A program made the position numbers and the translations under genes. 64,000 nucleotides of DNA from Heliocybe sulcata (taxonomy: Eukaryota; Basidiomycota; Agaricomycetes; Gloeophyllales; Gloeophyllaceae). Of the stretch, positions 25,806 through 37,286 are shown piece after piece; the first letter of the stretch is position 1, and the number at the start of each line of letters is the position of its first letter. The stretch lies in NCBI GenBank assembly GCA_004369045.1, contig ML213534.1, positions 104,157 to 168,156 of the forward strand. The letters are read 5' to 3'. The notes under the pieces were generated by a model. It did not search any database. It was not told the origin of the DNA and saw only the letters and a program-made list of their open reading frames with translations.

Positions 25806-26190
25806 AGCCCGGGGAGCGTAGGCGCGTCGTGGTTCGGGTGGTGTGAGTTCGTAGAGGTCGGGAATTCCACTGACTGTAGCCCGGGGGAGCGTAGGCGCGN
25901 NNNNNNNNNNNNNNNNNNNNNNNNNNNNNNNNNNNNNNNNNNNNNNNNNNNNNNNNNNNNNNNNNNNNNNNNNNNNNNNNNNNNNNNNNNNNNNNNNNNN
26001 NNNNNNNNNNNNNNNNNNNNNNNNNNNNNNNNNNNNNNNNNNNNNNNNNNNNNNNNNNNNNNNNNNNNNNNNNNNNNNNNNNNNNNNNNNNNNNNNNNNN
26101 NNNNNNNNNNNNNNNNNNNNNNNNNNATTCCACTGACTGTAGCCCGGGGGAGCGTAGGCGCGTCATGGTTCGGATTGTCTGAGTTCGTAT
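25806..26190. repeat. 72-73 bp tandem repeat spanning an assembly gap
   Basis: A unit beginning AGCCCGGGGGAGCGTAGGCG starts at about 25806 and 25878 on the left of the gap, and again at about 26141 on the right. Each is followed by TTCGG..GAGTTCGTA and ATTCCACTGACTGT. The copies are nearly identical and abut the run of N, so the assembly probably collapsed or gave up inside the array. The true copy number is unknown. Confidence 0.8.
25900..26126. other. Assembly gap (N)
   Basis: 227 N. Tandem repeat units flank both sides, so the missing sequence is most likely more of the same repeat. Confidence 0.98.
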
Positions 26191-26244
26191 GGTCGGCATC
26201 GAAGTCGTCCAGCGACTTGTACATCATCCATCAGCTTCACGTCA

Positions 26245-27198
26245 TCAGCTACTCATTCTATGCACTTGGTGACATTGTCCATACCATCGAAGAGTTCTGT
26301 TCTCCTCCTTCTTAGCTCCTGACTCGTCGCGTTCGTAGTCGCTACTCGTATATGTCCTTCTCGTTACGATCGAACGACCTCCGATGGCCCGTTCAAGGTA
26401 CGCTAGAGGACACGCGATCAGATTAAACTCAGGGAGAGTTAGGAAAACACGCACTCTTCGTCCGAAACCCCTTACGCCTTGAGGGTTACACGGTAGGCCA
26501 CGTAGTGAGGACGAACTGACGTTGGGATGTGAAGCGGCTGTGGATACCTTTTAAGCGAGCTTGGATACTTCTCCCACGACTTGAGGCCAGTCTTAACAGA
26601 GGAAACCATGTCAAGATTGTCCTGCAAGACTAGGTAGAGACACTTACTGTGTATCCGGTGCCCCTTACGTCTTGAGGGCAACTCCGGTGGCCAGCGATGT
26701 CGACTGAGAAGTTACTCTTCAGATAAGGCCGATCTACAAACAAATGAACCATGTCAGCATTATTCTGAAAGAGTAGACGGATATACTTACTGTGCGTCCG
26801 GCGCCCCTTACGTCTTGAGGGCAGCTCCGGCGACCTTGAGATATCCAGGGAGGAGAACTTCGAGCTCGGTCTTTAATGCCGTCCACTGGGAAGTTTGCAT
26901 AGGCGAGACAAAAAGCTTGTCGATTCAGGCGCAGGAACGTAAGCGTCAAGTCCAGAGCTGCAAGAACGGTCCATGCAAGCTTGCAGCTCTGATGATGCAG
27001 TCACTCGGCATCCTCAACCTACCAAGGAGGCATTAGATAAAGCAATAGGATGTACGTGCTCATCCACTCACCAACTGAGGGAGGTAGAGGAGCGACACTC
27101 CTGAAGACCTGAGAGCAGCGGGAGACGTCGACGGTGTCGAGCGCCGATGGACAAGAGTGGGAAGCACTTGAGAGTTGAGAGACAGTGGAGTGTACCAT
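26245..27198 (-). CDS. Hypothetical locus with three repeated exon-like units
   Basis: No family recognised. A TATA box at 27231-27240 and a pyrimidine-rich leader point to minus-strand transcription. Three units follow, at roughly 26888-26790, 26733-26650 and 26540-26450. Each is preceded by a plausible acceptor (CTTCCCAG, GTTTGTAG, TATCCACAG), and the first two are followed by GTAAGT-like donors. In one common frame, and in matching phase, they encode RSCPQDVRGAGRT, RSCPQDVRGTGYT and PCNPQGVRGFGRR. After the third unit the same frame stays open for about 70 codons and ends QCHQVHRMSS. The same bases also form a hairpin, and in another frame each unit ends in a stop after ALKT or TLKA, so coding is not proven. 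Start and exon joins are uncertain. The locus could instead be a non-coding transcript or a degraded gene. Confidence 0.3.
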
Positions 27199-27230
27199 GT
27201 TATGCCTGGGGAGTTGAGGGGAAGAAGAGG

Positions 27231-27240
27231 GCATTTATAC
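27231..27240 (-). promoter_or_regulatory. TATA box
   Basis: On the minus strand this reads GTATAAATGC. It precedes a CT-rich leader and the repeated-exon locus. Confidence 0.5.
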
Positions 27241-27524
27241 AAATTCTGGGGCGGCTGGCGAAGGCTGGCATGCCGATCGATGCCCGCCTACCTGGCAGGC
27301 GGCTGGTGTTCTGGACTCCTGGTCAAGATTGAAAAATTTCGCGCACGGACCATTCTGAACGTTGGCGAGGACCACCAGCAGGCAGCAGACGCCGGCGAGC
27401 ACTTCTGGTCGAGTTCAGCGCGGAATGAATGAGCTGAGCGAACGGACGAGCGACGCGCTTGTTTGCACGTGAAGTCACAGTCACATTAGAGCACAAAGAC
27501 GGCGTACAGTAGACAAGGCCAGTA

Positions 27525-28767
27525 CTACTTCCTCGACTTTGAAGAAATCCTCTTCTTCGACGCCCTAACATCCTTGTCAAACCTCCCCCTCTTCCTCTGC
27601 CTTGGCCCCTCCTCAACCACATCCTCCGCCTTCCTCGCCCTCGCCCTCGCCCTCTCCAGCGCGCCCTGCTTCCTCCCCCTCTGCCTCAGCTCCTCATACC
27701 CGTCCCCTACACCCCCACCACGGCTCCTCCCCACGCTCCTCAACACATCCCCAAACTCCGCGTCCAGCCCATCCCCGCGCCCGCGCCGCCCACTGACCCC
27801 CGTCCCGCCCAGCGCAATGTCCTCCTCGTCGCGCTTCCTGCGCTTCGCCTCCTTCTTCTTCATCACCAGCCGCATCATGTTCTCCTCCTCAAACTCCGTC
27901 ATGCGCGCGATCTCGCGTGCACGCGCGGAGGTGAGGGAAGGCGTGCCCCCGCCTAAGCCCGAGGCGGACTCGAGGTGGGGTTTTGAAGGATCCAGATGGG
28001 CGAGGGAGGAAAGCGCGGTAGGGATGTGCTGTCGTCGAGATTTGTCCTTCTTGGACGTTTCGGTATATGGCATAGGAGCCAGCTTGGGAGGGCGGTATAT
28101 CCCGTCGTTATCCCTCATATCTTCAGCACCAGAGACTCCTTCCTCCTCCTCCGCGTCAGAGTCGCCACCCATAAGGTTCTCAGGATTCGGCCTAAACGCC
28201 AGAGGATCTAGAAGAAACGCAGCATAGTCAGTCATCCGCGATACTATCGCGCCCACCAAGACTCCTCACCATTCAGGACGTTCCCGTCCGTCGGCGCTTC
28301 CTCCGCAACCCGCACCAGCTTCTCAATCTGATACCGCATGCGTCCCTCCAATATCTTGATCTTCTCCAACACCACCCGCCCTTCAATCATCGAATCCACC
28401 AAATCCCCAGCAGCCGACCCCCGAGGCTCCCGATCCACAGCCCCAAACGACTTGCTCGGGGGACTACTCTCATTTAGCGCGTGTCCAAGCGCACGACGAG
28501 CGGACACGAGCGTCAGGTCTTGCAAGTACGCAAGACCCAAATGGTTCTTCAGAGACAACAGAGAGATGCCCTCTCGTACATCCATTTCGCTGGAAGACCT
28601 AAGAAAGCGCTTGCTCAATTACGTAGCCTGTAGAAGTGAGAAAGTAAGCATGGCTCACTTTGCACGCAGAGATTGAATGAGTTCGCGCACAGATGACATG
28701 CTCCTCGACATCTCGTCCAAGGCGTCGCAAAGCTCCCTTTGCTCCACACTCATAGCCTCGCCGTCCA
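27525..28767 (-). CDS. Lcp5/neuroguidin homologue (Sas10/Utp3/C1D family)
   Basis: Nucleolar protein of the U3 small-subunit processome needed for 18S rRNA maturation (yeast Lcp5; animal neuroguidin). The start is MDGEAMSVEQRELCDALDEM at 28767, chosen because it opens the first exon in an ATG context with no earlier in-frame ATG. Introns at about 28655 and 28270 join SSSEMDVREGISLLSLKNHL and IEGRVVLEKIKILEGRMRYQ, the Sas10/Utp3 helical core, to DPLAFRPNPENLMGGD, the motif by which the family is recognised. The middle holds PPKLAPMPY, then a charged MKKKEAKRRKRDEED stretch, a Gly/Arg-rich part and a basic end KKRISSKSRK suited to nucleolar location. Length (about 370 residues) is normal. Confidence 0.88.
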
Positions 28768-29168
28768 TTTTACAACACGGAACTAGGTCGTATGCGGGAC
28801 GCTGATAGCAAAAAAGTCAGTACGAAGATCAGTGGAGTGGATAAGTTCATAGGACGGTTCAGGTAACGGGTTTCTAAGCCGCCGCTCAGTAAATGAGCGT
28901 AGTGCACGTTAACATCAAGGATGTCAGAGCCCAGTGCATTTCATCCACAATCCTACGAGGAAAATATCATCAGGAAATTGAACATACCTTCCGCTTGCGG
29001 TGGTCGAGCCTCAAGCCAAGTTTATAGAGTACTCGAGGAAAACTTCGATCAACAGGCTTGCACTAACCCAAACAATCGCAAACACAACCGTGGCTACGAC
29101 GCTCTTGAATATTGGACAGGAATTCATATTATTTAGCTACACTTCTACTTTTCCTTGCACTACAACCT

Positions 29169-32100
29169 CTAGTAACCCTGATCTTCAAATGGCTGGTTCC
29201 GCAACAAGCTCTCCACTGACTCCTTCATCTCCGTCTCAGCAAACACGGCAGCCTCCTTCGCCACCGTCAACTTCTTCTCCAGCTCATCCGCCGTCATTGG
29301 CCTCACCACCCCATTCTCCTCAATCATCCCAAGCCTATCAAACCGCGCCAGTGTATTCCCAACGCGCGGCATCCACCCATCCCGGTCCCAGCCATTGTCA
29401 TTGAAAGCCAGGACAGCACGGACAGCAGCCGTATTGATATCGCGGTGCAGCTCTTCCAGCTTCGAAAGCTGCACCTCCATCCACCGCGCCCGCCGCTCAA
29501 GCGCCAACGTCAGCGCCGCAACTTCGTCGTCCTTGCCCGACCCTTCTTCGTTCCCTTCATCAAGGAAATCGTCACCTTTCAGCATATCACGCAGAACACC
29601 ATCGAAAGACGAACTGTCATCCCAGGTCGTGCGCGGCAAGAGACGGAGAAGGTCAGAGATTGTCTGCGTCAGCGTCTCCAGAAGCTGCTGGAAAGACGAC
29701 ACCGCGTTGTCGATAGACCCAGAGGGCATGTTGTTGGCGAAGGAGCCGCCACCGACAGATAGAGCCGAAAGAGCATGCACAAGAGGGCCGTACTCCAGGG
29801 GCATCTTCGCAGCTGGATTGATTTTGTTCACGTCAAAGATAGGATGGTCGGCGATATGCATCCAAGGGCATTGCTGGTCGATATCCGCAAAGAGCTGAGC
29901 CAGAGACGGGGCGTCATGCATAGGGATCCGATCGATAGACTGCGCTCTGGAGTTATTCGACGACGCAGCGTTGCCCGATCGCCCGAAAGATCCTTGCGCG
30001 CCGTCTGACTGCGTAGAAGGAAGTGGTGAAGCCGCCTCCGAGATGGCTTCCTCCTCTTTCGGGATCTTGATAGGCTTCGTAGCGGGCTTGTTCTTCTTAG
30101 GCATCTTCGAGAGCATTGGGACCTGCGAGACCGGGTCTGGGCGCATGGGAGGTGGCGACGGTTCTTGAGAGCTCTGGCGGGTTCGTGACTTGATGTCACC
30201 TCTGCTTGGAGCTGGAGAGGCCTCTCGAGAGGCAGCTGCCTTTGTCTTCACAGCAGGACTGCCTTTCTTGTCAGCCGCCGCCTGAGCAGCACGAGCAGCT
30301 TTCTCCCTCTCCCTCTCTGCTTTCTCCTTGTCCGCCTTCTCTTTCGCGCTCCTTTCCTTCTCCGCCTTTTCCCTGGCAGCGGCTTCCGCCTTCTCCTTTT
30401 CCTGCCTCTGCTTCTCAAGTCGCTCGTTCTCGAGCTTCTCTTTCTCAGCCCTCGCCTTCTCCAACCTCTCCTTTTCTGCCTGCTCCTGCTCAGCTTTCAG
30501 GACTGCTGCTTTCTCCTTCTCAGCTGCCTTCTCTGCGGCGACTCTTGCCTTCTCAGCAGCTTTAACGGCCGCCTTCTCGTCCGCGATCTTCTTTCGTTCA
30601 GCTGCTCTTTCTGCTGCCGCGGCTTTCTTGGCTGCCTTCTTGTCCTCTTTAGCCTGCGCCTTGTCATGAACTGGAGTCGTATTATCTTCCAAGTCTTTCT
30701 GTCCCTCCCGCGATGTCTGAGCATCCGCGCCTAGCGCAGGAAAGTCCGCAGGGGATAATGTAGAAGGAGGTGTGGGTGAAGCGGGTCTTGACGCTGTTGC
30801 AAAAATATATGCAGCGGAGCAAGGAATAATAGAAAATAAAAAACATGGTTAGCGTCGAACGAGACGCGGATGCCGTACCAAAGGGGAGGGAGACGTTTCG
30901 TTGACACTTCGCTTGCCAGAGAGTTCGTGGGAGGCAATACACAGCGTAGCATGGGACCAAGACTGACGAGGACATAGAGGTGACCGGGCCGGTGCCATGA
31001 ACAATATCAAGGTCGATGAAAGAGTTTCCGCGCTGGGAAGGCACGGCTCGGTACCTGGACTCCCTCCCCTTAGGAGAAATCTGAAGACACTCACCTTGAG
31101 CTGACGAACCTCCCTGCGACATCTCCAAATTCGTCGACTGCCCGCTCCCAGTCCCATACGCGAGGATACTTGACGGAACAGGGCTTGACATTGCCGTCTC
31201 AGCGAACTGCAAGCCGGGAGGCACAGCTGAGATGCTATCCGAGGATGACTGGTTCGCAAAACCGGTCGCCGGTACCGCAGAGGACATTGCAGGAGACGAG
31301 AACCGTGCCGAGGACATGATGGCGGGATCGGCGAACTGCTGGGCCGCGTTATAGTATGGATTGCCATGCTGCTGTTCTGCTCGGAGAATAGTACAGGTAG
31401 ATTGCAAGTGTTCGTACAGGTCCGATAAAAGATGCATATCCGAAAGGTTACGTCAACATATGAAGAAACACAATAATCATACGAATAAAACCCTCCCACC
31501 ATACTGTGCGCTGCGCATCGACGCCTCCCTCTCGCGACTTGACCGGATAAAGTCTCTCAACTGTGCTTCACTGAGACTCTCCTCGAATGGCTGAAATCGA
31601 CCACCTTGCTGCTGCGTATACGCAGCTTGCGCGTTGTGAACTAGTGGCGAACCCACACTAGAACCGGGCTGCGAGTAGTCAGGATGACGCGACTGGTAGT
31701 GCCACTGCTGAGGCTGCGCTTGGGTCGTGGGGGACGTCAACCGGGGAGAGTTGTAAAACTGGCCGTGAAAGTTGTCATTGGCTGTGATAGGTGAATTGTG
31801 AAGAGGTGAAGAGGTGGCAGTGGAGCCCTGGCGGCCCCGAGCGAAGCCAAATCGAGAGACTTGCCGCTCTTCCTCAAGCGGGCTGAATGACGCACGCTGA
31901 GCTGAAGAGGACGCGTCGTCTCCGGCCTCACCAAAGGGATTGAAAGAGCCATGATAGTTAGAGGTATCGGCACCCTGAGGCTGCAAGGGCGATCCCTTCA
32001 CCACTGACTCGTATAGGGGACGGTTAGGATTGTGAGGCATAGCGAGGCCCGGCGGTGCACCGTACGTAGACTGGATATGGGGGGATCTCAAACCAGGGAA

Positions 32101-34183
32101 CGCATCCATATAGTTACCTTGGAACGGTATATTCGCTTCGGCTTCGAAGGGCGGAATCAGTTCGAGTTCCTCGGTCGTGTCGGTAGCCAACTTCGGGTCG
32201 AGATTGAAACTGAAGCCGCCCTCGTCACCACCTTGTAAAGTCTGCAACATACGGTCCAGATCCGGAAAGGGGTTGCCACCGGTTGTGACAGACGGAGCCT
32301 CCCTCCTCGCCTTGAGATCGTCCAACAGTGCCATAATATTTGTGGACATCTGATAAGATGATTGAGAAGGGGCAATACCAACCTGCGGCGAGTCGCTGTG
32401 CAGACGCTTGGGAGGTGGAAGCCCAGGGGGAGCGGACAGACCAGGAGGCACGGTCGGGATACCTGGGGGAGCCGACGGTACAATCGACTGTACAGACTCC
32501 ACGGATTGCGGCCGAGGCGCGGGCGAAGGCGACACTACATCTTGAGAGCCGACGTCAGACTCCACAGCGACAGAAGAGGTCGGCGAACGAGGCGGCTGTT
32601 CCTGCTCCTTGACGCGCGCGATCTTAGCATCAGCAGGAGTGCTCGGCCTGGCATTAGCCACGGTACCGGCTGGGGTGGGTGGCCTCGACGAAGATGCTAT
32701 TGATAACGCCTTAACAGCAGCTGTGGTCGCAGACGTACGTGAAGGACGCGTAGCTGATGCTCGTGCCTCGGTAGCAGTCGAAGTAGGGGTGCTAGATCGA
32801 GGCTGCCTGGCAGTACCAGCGCCCCGCCTCGTTGTTCTTGAGTTCGCCGATGCTAGATTAGCAGCGGTGGTGTTGGTATGCAAGGCAGACGTAGTTGAGC
32901 TTCCGGAGCCCTTCTGTGCCCAGGACGCTCCACGGGGTAAGCCAGCTATACCGTTGTCAGTGCGGAAATCGAGAAAGTCGGCAAGTCTTGACCTACGTTC
33001 GGCTTCATCCGCCTTCCTGATTGTGAACGTACTCCTTGGCCTATTCTCGGTATCCTTGAGGGTATGTTTCCTAGCATACAGTCAACTTTGCATCCCACAA
33101 CATGATATAAGGTAGCCACATACAACGTGGACAAATCCTCCTTCGTAAAACAATCCTTCTCGTCTCCCCACTCGTGCAAATTCAGGCAGCTGTGGTCATT
33201 GCACGTCTGGCCACGGAGGAACGCCATGCAGTACTTTGCAGTTCCATAACTAGCTCGCATAACATCACTTCCACCGCCAGGAGACGGCGCGCCATCGACT
33301 CCAGTGATCGCGCGTGCAGCGTCTTCGCGCCTGTGATACGTGATGTACAGCCCGACCACAGGCGCCCGGCCTCCAGGCGGCGTCCGCTTGACCAGCACAA
33401 TCTTGGTGATCTTGCCGTACTGACCAAAGTACTCGTTCGAGCGCAGAGTCGGTATGAGCTGGGCATGCCAGGCTGGCGTAAGGACAGGAAAGGGTTTGCA
33501 TATATGCGTGGTTACGCACCTCTTCCTTCGCAAAGCGAGAACCAATCCCAACGACATATACAACATTGCGTTGTACAACCCGGACATTTGCCAGCTGGCG
33601 TCTGCCAAGCGCATCGAGTTCCTTGCGCTCGCGCTCTCGCTGCTTCTTCTGCTGCATCAAGCGTTTGTGACTAAGTAACGAAGCGTATCAGCACTCCGCA
33701 TAAACAGACGCCTCGTGGCTTAACTGCGCAGACTTTGAATGGGACACTTACTCTTCTTTATCGATCGGCTTGAATTGCACATTCTCATCAGAGTACTCCC
33801 TCCGACACGCAGGGCAACGGCCGTTCAGGTTCTCCTTGATGTGGTGCCAGCAGAATCTGCATATCTTTGAAGATTACTTCAGCGCTAGTCGACGGATTCA
33901 GCTGGTCAGATGTACCTGGTAACCACAGAGGCATGGCTTGAAGTTAAGATCGGAGACGTCCATTTCCTCGAGGCACAGTGGGCACTCCGCGTCCTCCTAA
34001 AGCGTGGACAACCCTGAAGGCTCAGTACTTATCTCATGATAGATCGCGTGAGCTACGTACCGCCTCTTCATCACTCCAGTACGCGTCCTGCACGCCAGCC
34101 AGGACGTGCGACTTAGACTGGGCGGAAGCGCTGCTATGCAGGGACGGATATGAGGAATGAGCGTGGTTTCGAGTGGTCGCCAT
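29169..34183 (-). CDS. NOT4: NOT4 (CNOT4/Mot2) E3 ubiquitin ligase, CCR4-NOT complex
   Basis: RING E3 ligase of the CCR4-NOT complex with roles in ribosome and mRNA quality control. It starts MATTRNHAHSSYPSLHSSAS at 34183. Later exons give the C4C4 RING (ECPLCLEEMDVSDLNFKPC, CRFCWHHIKENLNGRCPACR), the invariant YSDENVQFKPIDKEE, the linker helix RERERKELDALGRRQLANVR, and an RRM (VVYVVGIGSRFAKEE; YFGQYGKITKIVLVKRTPPG). A CCCH finger (CMAFLRGQTCNDHSCLNLHE) follows. The C-terminal two thirds are long and disordered, with a Ser/Pro/Thr-rich part (32.9-31.5 kb), a GFANQSSSDSIS region and a highly charged Lys/Glu/Ala coiled coil (30.7-30.25 kb, AKEDKKAAKKAAAAERAAER). The last part contains LEELHRDINTAAVRAVLAFND and ends NQPFEDQGY. 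Larger than yeast Not4 but typical for basidiomycetes. Confidence 0.92.
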
Positions 34184-34749
34184 TGCTAGCTCAGGGAGTC
34201 AAATATTAGGAAACTCTGAGGTTGCTACGTGTAAAAGAGTTGAGAAACGTGTGTGTTGTGTAGCGAGCTCGCTGATGCTGGACGCGACAATGAGGCAATC
34301 CCAAGCGAGGTTTTCTCCCGCCTGGTGGCGTTGTTGATGTATATTTGGTCACAGCCACTTACCTCCGAAAATTCGCATCCTCGGGAGTTGCAGCTGGCAG
34401 ACTTGACACAGACAACTCAGTCGGGCAGTGTAACTAGGTATGGTATTACAGCGTGTATTGAATTCGGATGTGAAATTCAGCTAAGCAGACAATAAGTGTC
34501 AGAAGATTGCTGTGGCGTGCAGCTGGACTGGTTTTACCCTTTTAGGTTGTGAAACGTAGATGGCCATAATATTGATACAGAGGTGAAACCTAAGGCAAGA
34601 GCCTGCATTCAGAAACTTGTGTGTAGATACAGCACCAGGGAATAGCACAATATTCGCTATTAAGATCTTGCGGATATATGCCGACTGCGTGATGCCTGCA
34701 CTGGGCACCAAGGGACTATGGATACATCTGCTTTCGAGCGATTGAGCAC
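34184..34749. other. Intergenic, no gene seen
   Basis: Contains the presumed NOT4 promoter and the 3' flank of the PDCD5 gene. Short ORFs on both strands lack any family resemblance. Confidence 0.5.
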
Positions 34750-35331
34750 TCAGACGTCGAAGTCATCATCATCGAGAACTGCCTTCCTGCGTTGGAACTA
34801 GCACACACAAACGCGGCGATCAATGCCGGCGCTCAGGCCTCAGGATTGAGCAGGGATACTCACTTTGATGGCACCTGATGCACCGGAACTCTTCGACTGA
34901 GCATCTTCCATCTATGGCCACAAGTGAGATACAGTATGCCGAAAAGTAGTAGGTAAATACACACCTGGTCCAACAGGTCAATGAGCTGCTCTTCTGTGAC
35001 GCGTCCGCGTAGTTGACCAGTTTGCGCCATCCTCAGCAGGACAGCCTCAACCTGTCGCGATCGCTGCTCACTGACAAGCGCTATGCGTGCCACTAAAGCA
35101 AGCAAATGTATCCAGGCTACGTCCGAGACGCCCTTTGCATCATTCATCGTATGCATTAGACGTACATCGTTCCCGTGCACCAGAGTCCAAGACTGTGGCA
35201 AGCAGATCTCTCCGCATCTGCTCTTCCGCAGCCTTTTTGCCCTCGTCCTCGCCTCCTTCACCAGGCGCATTCGGCTGCTGCATCTGATTCATCCTGGCGG
35301 CACGAATAGCAGCGAGCTCAGGGTCTTCCAT
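34750..35331 (-). CDS. PDCD5/TFAR19 family DNA-binding protein
   Basis: Small helical protein of the PDCD5 family; human PDCD5 binds the TRiC/CCT chaperonin and takes part in apoptosis and tubulin folding, and an archaeal relative exists. Start MEDPELAAIRAARMNQMQQP at 35331. The open frame continues upstream, but family members begin at this point. Later exons carry DLLATVLDSGARER, the conserved core LSRIALVSEQRSRQVEAVLL and RMAQTGQLRGRVTEEQLIDL. The final exon after a GTGAGT..CTAG intron is KFQRRKAVLDDDDFDV. The acidic end DDDDFDV is the family hallmark. Length about 130 residues, as usual. Confidence 0.93.
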
Positions 35332-35540
35332 GGCGATGCAAGTACGCAAAGTCAAGATCGTAGTGCGCCACAAAGGACAGACTTGGACGACTCGGCCATG
35401 CAGACAAGACAGACACGTGGACCTTCCTGTTCGGGACACAATACGAGACATTGCTTCTTTGTTGTCCAGCAGCACCGCCACCGCATGCGCCTTGTATCCT
35501 TTGTACTCGCAGCTTATTGTCTAAAACTTCAGGGAGGCGG

Positions 35541-35550
35541 GCTATAAAAG
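35541..35550 (+). promoter_or_regulatory. TATA box of the cupredoxin gene
   Basis: GCTATAAAAG about 150 bp before the ATG at 35699, followed by a pyrimidine-rich leader. A strong consensus TATA suits a highly or inducibly expressed secreted protein. Confidence 0.65.
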
Positions 35551-35698
35551 CTGCCTTGTAAAGATGGGATTTCACATCCTTTCCTTCATCACCTCCCGCC
35601 CGTCTAATATTATCTCTCGGACTCGGATCCGCTGGTCTCCTTCTAACTCCAGATCATACCTTAACGCCTAATTACAGACGAGCTTTACACGCTTCATC

Positions 35699-37025
35699 AT
35701 GTTGACCAAGATCATCTCGTCCCTTGCTGTCCTTTCGATTGCTGTTACTCAAACAGTCCTTGCTGCCGAGCATCAGGTGACCGTCGGAGGAGTTGGTGTC
35801 CTCAAGTTCGATCCAGAATCCTTGGTGAGCTCAATAGATACCACTTGTTGGATCAGGGAAGAGACACTGATATTTTATCAGACGGCAGATCCTGGTGATG
35901 TAGTCACTTTCACCTTCAAGCAGAAGAACCATACCGTCAGTCAATCGACACTGGCAAATCCGTGCCAGTTGATGGACAACGGCTTCGACTCTGGATTGTG
36001 AGTACCCTGATCAACGCGGCTCCAATCAACTAATCTGACATCCATGTGCTTTGCCTTCTAGCGTGCCAGTCGCAGACAACAACACTGCGGGCCCGTTCCC
36101 AACCGCTCAATTCACGGTACAAGACACGAACCCCGTCTGGGTCTTCTGCCGCCAAGCTAACCATTGCCAACAAGGCATGGTCTTTGCCGTCAATCCAGGC
36201 AACAAGTTCGACGCCTTCCAGGCCGCAGCAACTGGTAACAACACTTCCATCAACTCCACCTCTACCTCTCCACCCGCCTCCTCGACCACTGGCCCGGCTA
36301 TCTCCGTAACGGGTGCGGTGACTGTTACTGCGACAGTGACAGTATCAGGCGGGCAGCAGGTCACGACGACGTACGGCTCCTACCCCGGCTCGTCGGCGCC
36401 CACGTCCTCTGTCTCGAATGACCACAAGGTCGTCGTCGGTGGCCCAGGCCAACTCACCTTCAACCCGATGAATATCTCGGCGCAGGTCGGCGACACTATT
36501 ACATTCGAGTTCCAGTACGTATTTTCGCATGAATTTCGACGTCAGAGATGCTTATGCGGTGCCTATAGGGAGAAGAACCACACCGCGACGCAGTCGAGCT
36601 TTGCAAACCCGTGCCGCTCGCTGACCGACACATCGACGAGCGGCCAGGTTGGGTTTGACTCTGGTTTTATGCCTGTGTCCGACGGCACCACCACCTTCCC
36701 CACCTTCACCGTCCAAGTCAACGATGTAAGCCGTCCCTACCCTTTTCTCTGTCACTTACCATTCTCATCGTTCTTCTTCTTATAGTCCTCCCCGATCTGG
36801 GTGTACTGCAAGCAAGCAGGGCACTGCGGCCAGGGCATGGTCTTCTCCGCCAACGCCGTCGAATCCGGCTCGAACAACTTCGCAGCCTTCCAGTCCAAGG
36901 CGATGCAACTCAATGGCACGTCCACTGGCTCAATCACGAGTGCAAGTGATCGCCAAGCGGATGTTCATCGCAATGTCGGCGTTGGGTTGGTCGTAATCGC
37001 GGTTGCGGCAACGATGATGCTCTAG
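35699..37025 (+). CDS. Secreted tandem-cupredoxin protein, probably GPI-anchored
   Basis: Extracellular copper-binding-like protein of the fungal extracellular serine-rich/cupredoxin group. Signal peptide MLTKIISSLAVLSIAVTQTV, cleaved near VLAAEHQV. Domain 1 (HQVTVGGVGVLKFDPESL, KQKNHTVSQSTLANPC, VWVFCRQANHCQQGMVFAV) and domain 2 (HKVVVGGPGQLTFNPMNISA, KNHTATQSSFANPC, IWVYCKQAGHCGQGMVFSA) have the same order. Each keeps the His of KNHT and the Cys-x5-His-x4-Met loop, so both type-1 copper sites look intact. They are joined by a Ser/Thr-rich linker (about 36.24-36.41 kb). The C-terminus ends in a hydrophobic run (VGVGLVVIAVAATMML) after a Ser/Asp stretch, fitting a GPI signal. Introns sit at matching places in both domains, which supports internal duplication. 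Confidence 0.88.
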
Positions 37026-37286
37026 ATTCAAGGATGTGATCACTTATGACTGTTACGACTGGATATTCGTATTTCTTACTTGGGTATTCACGGACTGCTG
37101 TGCGGTCTCGTGCGGTAACGATCTCTCGCTATCCTTCCCCGTCTTTGACAATTGTATCGATTAGCCTTCACTTACCATGGACTTCAATATATAATAGCGC
37201 TTTCCTAACGTAATAGTGCGATCTTGCCCCTCTGATTAATAAATGATACTTTGCGGCTCCGATATGAGACGGCAGGGGATCGTTGA

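Noticed and set aside
25707-26315. Long frames crossing the N run on both strands
   Set aside because: Most of their length is unknown bases; openness across N carries no evidence.
27574-28227. 217-codon plus-strand ORF
   Set aside because: Antisense to the Lcp5 homologue, which has clear family blocks on the minus strand.
30206-30669. Plus-strand ORFs of 113-119 codons rich in Ser, Phe and Pro
   Set aside because: Antisense shadow of the Lys/Glu/Ala-rich NOT4 helix; the composition is the mirror of that repeat.
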